64,000 bases of DNA from Armigeres subalbatus. Its lineage: Eukaryota > Arthropoda > Insecta > Diptera > Culicidae. The stretch lies in NCBI RefSeq assembly GCF_024139115.2, contig NC_085141.1, forward strand, positions 132,741,822 through 132,805,821, in the 5' to 3' direction. The notes under the pieces are model-generated. The model searched no databases. It saw only the letters and a list, made by a program, of their open reading frames with translations, and had not been told where the DNA came from. The position numbers and the translations under genes were made by a program. Positions 1 to 11,014 of this stretch are shown piece after piece (the first letter of the stretch is position 1; each line of letters begins with the position of its first letter).

Positions 1-786
1 TATTTTCGTAACCCTCAAGAGTATATTGTTTTTTTTTTCATATTTATTTGCTTGATACTTGATAGATAATGAGTTGTCTCCTCTTGGTGAGCCTGCGCCA
101 AATGGAGTATCATATAGCTGCATAAGCTATCGTGTACACGGCCTACCACGAAGCCTACGACACTTTTCGTGTTATCTACTATCTCTATTTTAACTGTTCT
201 TGATGCTCTTTTGTCATACGCATGGGATTTGTATCCAGCCCATCACAGTCTGCCGTGTATTATGAGAATAATTACATTTAAAGTTTCAAAATTAATGATT
301 TCAAAATTAAAAATTAGTGATCGGAATCGCAGATTTGCAGCCATAAGCAGCTGGAATTTGTTTTAATGCCTTCTGGGAGGTCCAAAGAAAGTCGTAGTGG
401 TAGTCGCTAAGCGAAACTTTGAGAAACTTTTTTTGTATGGAACTTTTTGTATGAAAAAAAATTTTTTTTCTTCGGGTCATTTTCGGATGTTTCACTACCT
501 ATTTTCCCATAACTAACCCGTTCTTCGCAAGTCCATGAAACAAGCTTTCAGAAACTTTTTAAAGAGTTGGAAAAGAGCTACTGTAGCCGAAGATATTGAC
601 AGTTGAATAATGCATTGATTTTTCAAGAACTAAAAAGTATCTGGCTCTAATGCCTATATCTTGATAACCATATGGCTTAGAGTGCTGATATGCTGGGGTT
701 TAATGCTCCAAAGCATTAGCATTTAGTAGGTCAACTTGAATTACGAATCAGAGAAAGTCGATTTTTTTATTTTCGGCCACCTGATT
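1..786. other. AT-rich stretch without a recognised gene
   Basis: I see no exon-like open frame, domain or clear terminal inverted repeat here. The two short open frames (169-366 plus, 307-495 minus) have no recognisable features and low-complexity composition. The stretch may be part of an old repeat. Confidence 0.5.
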
Positions 787-2004
787 CCCCATAGTGCACC
801 GTTCGGTTATGGGCACCCCTATGTATCTTTTGACAGATAAGAGATGCTGTCATTCTGACAACTGTCATTTGTTTGCTATAATAGCATGATGTTTTGTGCT
901 CAATATCAAACCGGATGGGCATCTCTACTTTGAACTAGAAACAAATAAATTTTTCGTACAAGAAAAACAACACGAAAGTTTTTTTTTGGCCTTTTTCAAA
1001 GTGTCATAAATTAAAGGATTTAATTCAAAAAGTGAGTTCTAATGCGTATTTACACAGTAAATTTAATCTATTTTGAGGCCCAATGTCGATTGCCATCAAA
1101 ATTTTAGCGCGAATTTTTTTTTCTTCTCGTTCCAAAAAGGCTGCGAAATTCGGTTGTGGGCACCTTTATTGGTTCGGTTATGGGCACCCTCATTTTATTG
1201 ATAAATCATTCAATATCGTTTTACTTGTCCCTTAACTTATTTTTAATAACGTTTTAAGGCAGTTTTTATAATTAGTTTGACATAATTGTTCGAAATAATG
1301 AGTTTATTTAATATTTTTGTTCTTTGGGCATGTCTAGTCATTATACACACACTTTTTGGAACAAAGCGTTGACCGATTTGCTTGCAACAAGTTGCATTCG
1401 ACGGGGAATGCTTTCCCATTGTTTCCTATTGAAAATTCGTGCGATCAAAATTTATGGCCAAAATATTATTTTTTGAAATGAACGAGAAAGCCACTATTGC
1501 CGCTAGGGTGATTAATCAGGATTTTTTTGACTGTGATGCATACCAATAAAACGTAAATCAATGAAAAATTAAAACCCATTTACCTAAAGTGCTATTTAGA
1601 CCTTTCTTATGTGATTTTTTTCAACATCCTCCTTAATGCACCGATGGAGACATCATCACTGCTAGGTGAATTGATTTGAGTTTTTTTAGCGTCTCCTGGC
1701 TTTTAGAATGAATAAACTATTCCTTGTCTTTAAATTTGGGTGGTTTTTATTCATGCTTCTTTATTTTTAGCTAAGTTTTCAAGGGTGCCCACAACCGAAC
1801 CACGAAAGAAAATGTCCAAAAATGTCAAATTTTCTAAATTGTCAATATTTTCTTACAAATCGATGAAATCATATTAATTTCTTTGCTAGTAGTAAGGTTA
1901 TAAGTTTAGCTTTCGATTGCTTTGCAAATGTCGACATAAGATCAACCAGGGCCAAAGTTATGGATCAAACACAAAAGGGTGCCCACAACCGAACTTCCTC
2001 CCCT
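787..2004. mobile_element. DNA element with repeated GGGCACCC termini
   Basis: The motif GTTCGGTTATGGGCACCC occurs near 803 and again near 1173, with a variant (TTCGGTTGTGGGCACC) at about 1152. Its reverse complement occurs near 1782 and 1978. The outer pair would bound an element of about 1.2 kb with terminal and subterminal inverted repeats. No transposase frame is visible, so it is probably non-autonomous. Exact ends and target duplication are not resolved. Confidence 0.5.
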
Positions 2005-2042
2005 TATTAGTAATCTATCGTCAATTTTCAAATTGGTATTCT

Positions 2043-2206
2043 AATTCTCGCTTAACTTTTCAAAAGGACCTAAGTAACATTTTTTTCATGAATTAATTTG
2101 AATACTGCAATCAATAGCTCTCATGTTGTTCTATTGATTGCGCTATTCAAATTAATTCAAGAAAAAAAAAGTTACTTAGGTCCTTTTGAAAAGTTAAGCG
2201 AGAATT
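2043..2206. mobile_element. MITE, near-perfect palindrome (AATTCTCGCTTAAC)
   Basis: The left arm starts AATTCTCGCTTAACTTTTCA and the right arm is its reverse complement ending GTTAAGCGAGAATT. The arms of about 65 bases pair over most of their length around a short AT-rich loop. It is too short to code for anything. This is a foldback-type MITE and would form a long hairpin if transcribed. Confidence 0.8.
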
Positions 2207-2553
2207 GCTCTTCTGCCGTTAAAAACATTACCGACTTTGAAATATAAAGCGATTTATACTTCTTGGAGTCGCATTAATTTTCCTAACTTGGCAACTCGCA
2301 TGTTCTATAAAACTGTATGAAACTCTATTTTGCAGGCATTGCAATTTATCCCATCTTTCGATCTTCTGAGAAAAGATACTGATGATATGCTGGGATATCG
2401 ATCTTAGTTATCCATCGGCTCAGTAAACGAAGGGCAATGTTCGCCATGGAGAAAAGTTTTTTCACTATTTTTGTTGTAGCAACGCCTTCGCAACGTGAAC
2501 AAACCCCAAACCACGCTGGCTATCAGGATCATCATCAAATGCTCAAATGATAA

Positions 2554-2702
2554 TAGGGGGATTCACTTAACGTCGTAGGTTGCTGAGTATCTGTTTATGG
2601 AAATGTTTCATAGGTGATTTGAAATATGTCCCTTGTGATTGAGTGTGAAACATTTCTATAATCAGATACGCAGCAACTTACGCCGTTAAGTGTATACCCC
2701 TA
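2554..2702 (+). mobile_element. MITE family 'GTAGGTTGCTG', copy 1
   Basis: The element starts GGGGGATTCACTTAACG and ends CGTTAAGTGTATACCCC. Its subterminal stems contain ATCTGTTTATGGAAATGTTT and its complement. The inverted repeats span most of the 149 bases. A second copy in opposite orientation lies 33 bases downstream. Confidence 0.8.
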
Positions 2703-2735
2703 ATATCTTTCCAGAGTGCTCTTTGATTAGGGATA

Positions 2736-2884
2736 ATAGGGGTATTCACTAAACGGCGTAGGTTGCTGCGTATCTGATTATAGAAATGTTTCACGCACAA
2801 TCATAAGGGACATATTTAAAATCGCCTATGAAACATTTCTATAAACAGATACGCAGCAACCTACGCCGTTAAGTGAATCCCCCT
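2736..2884 (-). mobile_element. MITE family 'GTAGGTTGCTG', copy 2 (inverted)
   Basis: It has the same family and length as the copy at 2554-2702 but is reverse-complemented: the sequence around AAGGGACATATTT here matches AAATATGTCCCTT there. It starts AGGGGTATTCACTAAACGG and ends CCGTTAAGTGAATCCCCCT. The pair forms a head-to-head duplex of hairpins. Confidence 0.8.
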
Positions 2885-3054
2885 AATATCTTTGCACAAG
2901 CAAAGATGATATCCTGTGCTCAGATGATATTGCAATGCCTGCTATTTTGTTGAAACAAAAAACGTGGCATTTTAAAGATTGTTCAAGATGGTAGAGGGTA
3001 GCATTGTGTATCTCGATTTGATGTGAGTTCAATTATTCGTCTTCAGCTATGCTG

Positions 3055-3267
3055 TACACTGTTAGATGACTTTACCCATTAATGGGTACTGTGTTATTGT
3101 TGATATTATTCCCACCGTGAAAAATTCACCCATTTTCTTGAAAAAGTGCCACTACCCATTTTAATGAGTAGTGGCGCTTTTTGAAGAAAATGGGTGAATT
3201 TTTACGGTGGAAATAATATCAACAATAATACAGTACCCATTAATGGGTAAAGTCATCTAACCGTGTA
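3055..3267. mobile_element. MITE with ACCCATTAATGGGT stems
   Basis: This is an imperfect palindrome. TTAGATGACTTTACCCATTA near 3061 is matched by TAATGGGTAAAGTCATCTAA near 3240. Inner arms include ATTCACCCATTTTCTT and its complement. The loop is short and there is no coding potential. Confidence 0.8.
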
Positions 3268-3584
3268 TAGACTGCTGCATCTAACAATTAACCTACATCT
3301 ACACTTACACTCCAAATTATTTTTTCAAAGGAAGTCCTACTAACGTTAGAATTGAAGTCAGTCAAGTTATTGAGCAGGTTAAACCATCTTTCTAAAGGAT
3401 GGTTCTGACCGAAAACAGAGGTATGTCTTCTGGCCCAAAATAATTACCGTTGACGGGAGCGGCGAGCCGTAACATATAAGGCGACACACTGCAGCAGCTC
3501 AGCACAGTCGAGATGGTGATTACAGATAGAAGGCGAACATCCTCTGCAAATATGTGCGTCTCTGGCGGAGAGGTTCCAAACGTA

Positions 3585-3895
3585 TTAGCTGGCAACGGTG
3601 CTCATACTGTGGTAATCGCAAAGGATTGGTCCAGGGCAATTTCCTGAGGGCGAACCGTTTTGTGTATGTATTGGAGAGACTGCGGACAGATTCCAAACAT
3701 CTGGGAAGACACCCTGCGTAAGAGACAAATTAAACAGTAAACAAACCGTAAGTCCCAGCTCATCGGAGCACTTATGAATTAAACCTGGCGGCAGTTTATC
3801 CGGATTAGGGCCTTTTGATGGATCAAAAGAGCTCAAGGCGCTTACTATTTCCGCAGTAGAGAATTTCAGGCCTTGTAGCGAGTCACTTTTTAGTG
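3585..3895 (-). pseudogene. Jockey-like LINE reverse transcriptase fragment
   Basis: The minus-strand translation contains the N-terminal RT signature of jockey/CR1-type non-LTR elements: a KGPNPDKLPPGLI block, then LCDEL-like and LLFNLSLTQGVFPDVW segments and a degraded SPIH block. The palm motifs, including the YxDD box, are absent and the frame is lost near 3600. The 5' side is cut at about 3895, where an unrelated repeat containing GTCACTAAAGTCACTATTTT begins. It is an old, truncated and inactive copy. The clade is judged from motif spacing only. Confidence 0.65.
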
Positions 3896-5815
3896 ACTTG
3901 GTCACTATTTTGAGCCTAGTCACTAAAAAGTCACTATTTGCATCCAAAAGTCACTAAAGTCACTATTTTCTAGAAAATGGTCACTAAAGTCACTATTTTC
4001 TAGAAAATGGTCACTAAAGTCACTATTTTTGCATTGCCTGTTGTAAAAAAGTTCATAATAAAAATCTTTTTTAACTATTATCATCAACCAAATCAAACGT
4101 GAATCTGATAGCTATATTTTAAATTTGGGAAATAAGCATCAAAAAAGTTCCAAGTGTGTTGTGAAAATCCTGAGGTTGTTTCCGATTCACATATACTATG
4201 ATCTTTTTCTTCACGAATGGAATTTATTAAAATGCGAAAGTTTAACATCAATTAAAGAATTGAGGAGTAGCGGAACCAGAACCACGTCTGTTGGTGCGCC
4301 GTAATACGCTCCGGTGACAAAGATAGTGAACAGCCTCAGTTTCATCAGATGACAATGATGTTTGATGTATCTCAACGTCAGGGAGAGTAATGAACGACGA
4401 GGGCGTCGATGACAGAAAGTACATTATGATTGTTAAATGATTGTTAAATCCGTTTATGATTGTTAAATAACAGTAGACGTTCGATAACTGCAAGTCATTT
4501 AACTGAAATGCTTTTTAATTGCAATTCGATAGTTGGAACAGTTTTGCAGTTATCGGACCGCTAGAATAAAAAAAGTCAACCTCTATGACAGCTGCATTGC
4601 GCTGCCAATCAGATTCATCTGACGTCCATTGACAACCGTTTGACATATAAAATACGTTGCAGTTATCGAACGGCATTCGCTAACTGAAAAGTAAACATGT
4701 TGCAGTTATCGAACGGTTACTGAACAAGTTATGTCAGAAGTAAATCTGGCACAAGCCACCTAATTTAAAACTTTTTGATTGAAATTATTTCAGAAATATC
4801 AAATTTTTATAACAAGATAATGTTTATTGACAAATTAAGAATAGATACCAAAAAAACTAGTGTGGAGGTGAATAAATTTATCGATTTTTTAAAATCTAAA
4901 ATAAAACAAAAAACTAATTAGATTTAAAAGATTTTTTAACTCACACATTTTTAATCAACTTTATTACCAAATTCTGCCGTTTAGAAATTTAAAGTTCATT
5001 AGAATAGCTGGATTGCTAATAAGAGATCATGGTTTTATTGGATTTTCGAAATTTTCCTCAGAATTCAAAATTCAGAGTTTAAAATCTAAAAACTTCATTT
5101 AAATTTGTTATTAAACCATAGTAAAACCAGTTAAACCAGGTAAAATCGTATTTTTCAGGCATTATTTTAATTATTTTATATTTTTCAAACAAATGGTCCT
5201 ACCAAAGATTTATAAGATTTGTGAGTCCAAATAGTTCACCGTCTAGGAATCAATTAGATCATTTTACATCATTCGTTGGCTGTTATACAGAAAACTTTGA
5301 GCTCATATTAAACAAAAAAAGTTGTTGCAATTATCAACATAATTTTGTGACACAACTTGTAACTAACTACCCGTTCCCATGACGGCGGGTGGTGTGTTAC
5401 GTAATATGAGGTACAACACTGCTAGCTTCTGGCTGATCCAACAAATACCATCCTCTATATCTAACTCCGAGGTACTTATGAGAGTGTCGCAATCACTGGC
5501 CTCTTGCTTCCATCCTCTCCCTCCTTATGATGAAGATGGGCGTGGCCAGTAGCAGTAATCCTCATGCTTTTGTTGTTTTTGCCTTTTCATTATTCATTCA
5601 TATTATTCATTCTAGATAAGGATTTCAATAATTAAACACTAGTTTGCAATCTACAAATTATACCGAAACAATGCTAATGCAATTTGTTGCTCTATACCCG
5701 GTTCAAAACTTCATACAAAAGTCACTATTTGGTCACTTTTTCTGCAATTGAAAGTCACTATTTTTTCACTTCTTTCGTCATCGTTGGTCACTAAAGTCAC
5801 TATTTTGAACGGCAT
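3889..5815. mobile_element. Repeat bounded by GTCACTAAAGTCACTATTTT motifs
   Basis: The 20-base motif GTCACTAAAGTCACTATTTT is tandemly repeated about three times at 3949-4035 (period about 34 bases, with TCTAGAAAATG spacers). Related copies occur at 5720-5810. Both clusters are in the same orientation and frame about 1.7 kb of AT-rich sequence that interrupts a LINE relic on its left. A small minus-strand open frame at 4248-4493 has no recognisable domain. The single-element interpretation is tentative. Confidence 0.4.
4465..4735. repeat. Dispersed GCAGTTATCGAACGG motifs
   Basis: Variants of TGCAGTTATCGAACGG appear about four times, including 4544, 4651 and 4701, with an inverted copy near 4474. 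The arrangement resembles terminal and subterminal repeats of a pogo/Tc1-like element, but no transposase is seen. The assignment is only a suggestion. Confidence 0.35.
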
Positions 5816-5839
5816 TCACCGCTATCAGCCCTGCATTTG

Positions 5840-5920
5840 GCATAATTGCGTCAAAAGCATAACCAGCGTCAAAAGTGAGGGTCTTTTGGCATAACGGACA
5901 TTTGGCATAATTTTTCTTTG
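5840..5920. repeat. ATTTGGCATAA repeats flanking the 52-bp minisatellite
   Basis: The motif CATTTGGCATAA is repeated here. Its reverse complement TTATGCCAAATG is repeated at 7305-7465. The two clusters bracket the minisatellite at 6060-7170 in inverted orientation, so the whole 5.84-7.46 kb block may be one mobile unit. Confidence 0.5.
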
Positions 5921-6059
5921 CGTTCGCTAAATGGTGACTAAGTGGTGCGGGAAACGTTCCAGAAAAGTAAATATAACACCCGTCGATAACAATATTAAAA
6001 AGACATTATTCTCTCGTGGAAAGAATGCATTTGCAATGCAATGCTAAAATAGGCGCATG

Positions 6060-7170
6060 CCCAGATTGGAGGAATGGTGAATGTAATCCCCCTTTAAAAG
6101 TGGGCTTGTGGTCGGATTATGGCAATGGAGGATATAATACCTTCTTTAAAAGTAGGCGTGTGGCCGTATTATGGCATTGAAGGATGTGATCCCTTCTTTA
6201 AAAGTAAGTGCTTTCCCAGATTATGGCAATGGAGGATATGATCTCTTCTTTAAAAGTAGGCGCTTGCCCGGATTAAGGTCATGGTGGATGCGATCCCTTC
6301 TTTAAAAGTAGGCGCTTACCCGGATTATGGCAATGGAGGATGTGATCCCTTCTTTAAAAGTAGGCGCTTGCCCGGATTATCACAATGGTTGATGTGATTC
6401 CTTCTTTAAAAGAAGGCGCTTGTCCGGATTGAGGCAATGGCGGATGTGATCCCTTTTTTAAAAGTAGGCGCATTCCCGGATTAACGCCATGGTGGATGCG
6501 ATCCCTTTTTTAAAAGTAGGCGCTTGCATGGATGAGACCCTTCTTTAAAAGTAGGAATTTGCCAGGATTATGCCAATGGTGGATGTGATTCCTTCTTTAA
6601 AAGAAGGCGCTTGCCCGGATTGAGGCAATAGTGGATGTGATCCCTTTCTTTAAAAATAGGCGCTTTCACGGATTATGGCAATGGAGGATTTGATTCGTTC
6701 TTTAAAAGTAGGCGCATGCCCGGATTGAAGCAATGGTGGATGTAATCCCTTCTTAAAAAGTAGGTGTGTGGCCCGAATAGTGGCAATGGTGGAAGTGATC
6801 CCTTCTTTAAAAGTAAGCCTTGCCCGGATTATGGCAATGGTGGATGTGACACCTTCGTTATAAGTAGACACTTGCCGGGAGTAAATCAATGGTATATGCG
6901 TATATGCGTCTTCCCCGAGTAGCACAATTCAGATTGATTTGGTTGCAGTAACTCATATGTGACTTGATTGGTTTTATTAACTTGTCTACGACAAGTGTAT
7001 TGCTTGAGTTTTTAAAGTTAGGCGCTAGCCCGGATTAAGGCAATGGTGGATTTGTACCGGTCTTAAGGCGCATGTTCGGATTGAAGCAATGGTGGATGTA
7101 ATCCCTACTTTGAAAGTAGGAATGTGGCCGGAATAAGTCAATTATGGATGTGATCTCTCCCTCGGAAGTC
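6060..7170 (+). repeat. Minisatellite, period about 52 bases
   Basis: About twenty degenerate units are present, with the core CCTTCTTTAAAAGTAGGCGC followed by CCCGGATTATGGCAATGG. Spacing between consecutive TTTAAAAGTA cores is 52 bases where units are intact (for example 6301 to 6353). The array is interrupted at about 6905-7010 by unrelated sequence containing GACTTGATTGGTTT. Short open frames across it are products of the repeat. A small outlying block of the same repeat occurs at 36865-37010. Confidence 0.85.
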
Positions 7171-7299
7171 ATTCTGCCGTTTTGTTATTTCGATCTTCCG
7201 GAAAATGTCTACCATCAGTCTAAATTTATCAAAAAACAGCCTCGATCTACTTTATCTACGCTTAACATAACATAAAATATCCCTTTCATTTTCACTGTT

Positions 7300-7465
7300 C
7301 GAAATTATGCCAAAAGTCCGTTATGCCAAATGACCCACTCTTTTTTTGCAGTTCAAAATTGATGAAAAATGACCATTATGCCAAATGGCCTTTATGCCAA
7401 ATGACCTTATGCCAAATGGCGTTATGCCAAATGACTTTATACCAAATGACAAAATCCGGCTGCGA
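7300..7465 (+). repeat. TTATGCCAAATGRC short tandem repeats
   Basis: At least six copies of TTATGCCAAATG occur with spacers of about 3-10 bases. They are the inverted counterpart of the cluster at 5840-5920. The open frame read through them is low-complexity and is not a gene. Confidence 0.7.
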
Positions 7466-7598
7466 GAAGTGTGACGATCCATACAAAAAATTCAGATGTT
7501 TCATAAAAAAAGTGTGACATAGGGGGTAGGGGTGATAATAACCATTTTTTTCGTTACGTAATTAATGGATCTTCCATAAGATGTCTCGAAAACCGAAC

Positions 7599-8099
7599 TA
7601 GGGTAACGGTAACAATAGTGGAGGTATTAGTAGATCCACAAATGAAAATATTTTTAAAAAAATGATAATTATTAAAAATTTAAAGCTTTACAATTTTAGC
7701 CAATATATAAACTAATAAATTTGCTAACAAAAATGAGATTGATATCATTTAACATCAACAACAACAACAAAATATTTCTTGCACCACTAATGAATGCACC
7801 ACACTGTTCCTTTAGTGGCGGTAAAAATTAATTTTGGTTTCCATAGTGGTGCTATCCATTGATTTCTTATGAGACTCGCCACTATTGGTACAGTTGCACC
7901 ACTATAAGTTCAAGGGAGTCAATTTTATTAAGGAAAATCATTGTTTCCAATAGTTTTTCAAGCGAAATCTTTGGATAAACAGGATATTTGAAGCACGCCG
8001 CATCAACTGAAACCATAATTGGATAATTATGATAAATCGCATTAAAACCCCACTACCTCCACTATTGGTGCTACCTCCACTAAGGGTACGGTTACCCTA
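7599..8099. mobile_element. TIR element 'TAGGGTAACGGT', copy 1
   Basis: The left end TAGGGTAACGGTAACAATAG and the right end GGTACGGTTACCCTA form imperfect inverted repeats that also share GTGGAGGTA/TACCTCCAC. The interior contains CACTATTGGTACAGTTGCAC repeats and no open frame. A second copy of nearly identical length lies at 27135-27640. Both ends begin or finish with TA, compatible with a TA target duplication. Confidence 0.8.
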
Positions 8100-8187
8100 T
8101 TACTATACGATTCAAAGACCCATAATGATATTATGCATTTAGCGCAAATCCGAAAAACTAGCACTGCAAAAACAGTTGAAATAATCA

Positions 8188-9675
8188 TTGGCGTAACTAC
8201 AGGGGGGCTAGGGGGAGCTATAGCCCCACCTAGAACTAAATTAGCCCCCCCTAGAATTTTTGCCACTTTGCATGAATATTTGATTTAAAATTGGTTTTCT
8301 CTGCAAGTATTTAATTTTTAAATATTTTAAAGTTTTTTCAGAGTTTTGCGAGTATATTTAATTAAACCCAGCGTGTTCATAGTTCTTGAAGATGCATGGC
8401 CTTTCTGAAAGAATTATCAAAAGAATCCAAGTGAGAGCCAAATACTACGTATCATATGTCTGTATCGATCCAGATATTTTGGAAGCATTTCTTTCTGTAG
8501 CTTTGAATGGTAATTTGTGTTTTTTTGCTATTTCCAGAAAATCAATTGAGTGATTCCAGAAAGGTAAAAAGCTTGAGTTTTCAAGAAGAGGTGACAAAAA
8601 TTTAATTGAGAAAGAAATTGAAATTTTTTCGGATGGATAAAATTCCACAGGCGTCTTACTATAAGCTCATATGTCTTTCTAATCGCATAAAGTTTTTCTG
8701 GAATCTGACGACAAAAAATTCGTCATTCACACTCAACCTTCTGTGAAATGATGGTTCTGAGACGAACTGACAATGCGCCTTTACAATCACAGCAAATCAG
8801 AATTTTGAAAGAAAACTTCTTTTGTCTACTCTGACATCAACGTCAGACGATTTGCCATCCAGAGAAAAAACTTCTGCAGCGACGCCAAGTGATTATGATT
8901 TTGCACTTTGAAGTGTGTTCGTCTCGGCTCAACCTCCTCTAGTGTATCTGAGAAAAACCGATTTGTTTTCAATAATGTTCCTTTCCAATTACAAACAGAA
9001 ATAAAATCTGAATTTTGAAAGAAAATATCACTTGACTGCTACTGACGCCAACGTTTCTGCAGCGTTGCTCTCCGACGAGCGTTTGTGATTCTGATACTGA
9101 CGGAAACTTCCTTCAGTACCGCGGGAATGCAACCGACGCCATTGTTTGCTATCAACCCTTTCTTTTCATAAAATGCTGGTCCTGAAAAGAGTCGATTTTC
9201 AATCCACAATGCGTCTTTCGAATCACTCACAGCAATCAAACGTTAATCCGAACCTTGCGTTAAAAATTCACTGCTGCTGCTGTCCGACGGCCACTCGATG
9301 ATTTTCCGCTAAGACGCTAAGAATAAAAGTTCAGCACCGCCACTGATATCCCGAGACCGCAATCGACGCCTAAGAAGAACAGATTTTCTTTTCACAAAGC
9401 GCTTTTATAATCACCAATAGAAGCGAAACGATAGTCTGAGCATTGCGTGGGTATTTCTCTTGAGTACTGCTACTTTCGGCAATGGCCAGCGCATTCTAGT
9501 CCATTGTGGAACATCTTAAAGAGTTCGTTGATCGATTGATACCAAAATCGCTAAAATCGCTACTTTTCGTGAGGGTCTCAAATTTGAATATGCAGAATTA
9601 CCTCCCTATCTTCGCAAAGGACGTAATCCTACGTAAAAAATTAGCCCCCCTAGAATTTTTCGTTAGTTACGCCAA
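8188..9675. mobile_element. TIR element 'ATTGGCGTAACTA' with internal repeats
   Basis: ATTGGCGTAACTA at 8188 is mirrored by TAGTTACGCCAAT near 9663. The stretch AGCCCCCCTAGAATTTTT is repeated directly near 8243 and 9641. The interior holds about four degenerate repeats spaced roughly 200-225 bases apart (near 8780, 8985, 9209 and 9399), each with a GCGYCTTT-AATCAC block and a CTGCTG-GACG block. No transposase is readable. Confidence 0.55.
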
Positions 9676-9910
9676 TCGGCAACCGTTCTGAATGATTCTA
9701 GCATAACATCAGAAAAGATCTTTTTATCGAAATTAAAACCAAATTGATTTTTCTGTGACATTACAGAACATCGTCGCATCGCCTAGCGTTTACTCTGGCG
9801 AGCACATTAAGTGTACGAGAAAGGCGAAAAACGAAAATTTAGTTTATTGTAACAACATTTCGAAATTATGACAGCGAACGGCTTGCGGTTAGCGGCAATA
9901 TATATTTGAT

Positions 9911-9946
9911 ACACTTTGATCTTAGCCTTTAGGCTGAGAAGCGATA
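9911..9946 (-). pseudogene. U2 snRNA 5'-end fragment
   Basis: Read on the minus strand, the segment starts ATCGCTTCTC and continues with a stem-loop and GGCTAAGATCAAAGTGTA. This corresponds to about the first 36 nucleotides of U2 snRNA as known across eukaryotes, with a few substitutions in stem-loop I. The similarity stops abruptly, and the branch-point-pairing region and Sm site are absent. It is therefore a truncated fragment, probably placed by reverse transcription or as the head of a composite retroelement. Confidence 0.65.
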
Positions 9947-9949
9947 CCG

Positions 9950-10819
9950 TATATATTTTGTCTTTAGAAGGCTATACCGTTATTACTAAATTAAGTATAA
10001 TCATAAACAACTTATCCATTGTTTAAATGCTCCGTTACACAAAATACTCATAGAAACACCCGCCCTTTGAGTAACCACGCAATGCGACTCCCTAAAACGT
10101 GCGACACAAAGCTTATACTATGCCTAGATGAGTATATCTGCGGCTTAACTTATTCACCGCAGTCCAGATAGCCGGTTCAGATGCACGCAGGTGATGATGA
10201 TCGCCCGCGATCGGTTTATAGTCCGTGATCGTTTCGTCAACGTGTCGAATGAAGCTGAGTATAAGGTAAAGTCGGTAGCGTTTTACGCTGAGATATTAGA
10301 CATGAATGCATTGCATGTAGATAAAGCTGTGATATCAGTTAATATACGTTCGTTATATGATTGAATTGCAAGTTTAATTGATGATTTGAATACGCGCCAG
10401 TGATTGTTGCTGTTCAATTTACAGCTGCACACTTCGATTTAATTAACCAGATAGCATTCTATAAGGAACGGAATGGGAAAATCTAGGCATAAACATACTG
10501 TTCTTACTTTGCGTGTCAAAAACTAACACATTTTCAGTGCATTTGAAAGTTAATCGCTAAGATGGCATGGGCAGATTTACTCGGAAGTTTGGACACATGA
10601 GAGTTTCCGACAATTCCAAGATCGGCTAACTACTGCGCAATCGAGTTTTTCGTGATAAAAAAAAGCATCAACGAGGAGCTTTCATTTTTTGATGTTTTTT
10701 TATATTGAAACCTTATGTTGTGGCGTGTGCGTAATAAAAAAAATGTTTTAATTTGAAAACCTAGTTCTGTTTATAGCACCGCTGCTTTTAAGCTAGAAAT
10801 TAGTGATACTTTAACTATG
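9950..10819. other. No gene recognised
   Basis: This is mixed-composition, largely single-copy-looking sequence. I find no long open frame, splice-bounded exon or inverted terminal repeat in it. Confidence 0.45.
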
Positions 10820-11014
10820 TAGGGGAAATGACGGCTTTGGCAGGTTTTGTTCTATTATTGTCAGGGGGGTTTTTGTTGATCAAATTTTATGAAATTTGGC
10901 CACAATATTCTTTGATTTGCAAAGAATGTTTAATGTAATGTAATGTGTAATTAGTTATAGAAAACCCCCCTGACAATAATAGAACAAAACCTGCCAAAGC
11001 CGTCATTTCCCCTA
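10820..11014. mobile_element. MITE 'TAGGGGAAATGACGGC', copy 1
   Basis: The left end TAGGGGAAATGACGGCTTTG and the right end reverse complement (AAAGCCGTCATTTCCCCTA) pair over about 60 bases, including TCTATTATTGTCAGGGGGG. A related copy lies at 16433-16636. The interior carries ATTTTATGAAATTTGGCCAC, shared by both copies. TA at the ends suggests a TA target duplication. Confidence 0.85.

Noticed and set aside
7323..7517. Open frame reading repeated CQM-L/A motifs
   Set aside because: Product of TTATGCCAAATG short repeats.
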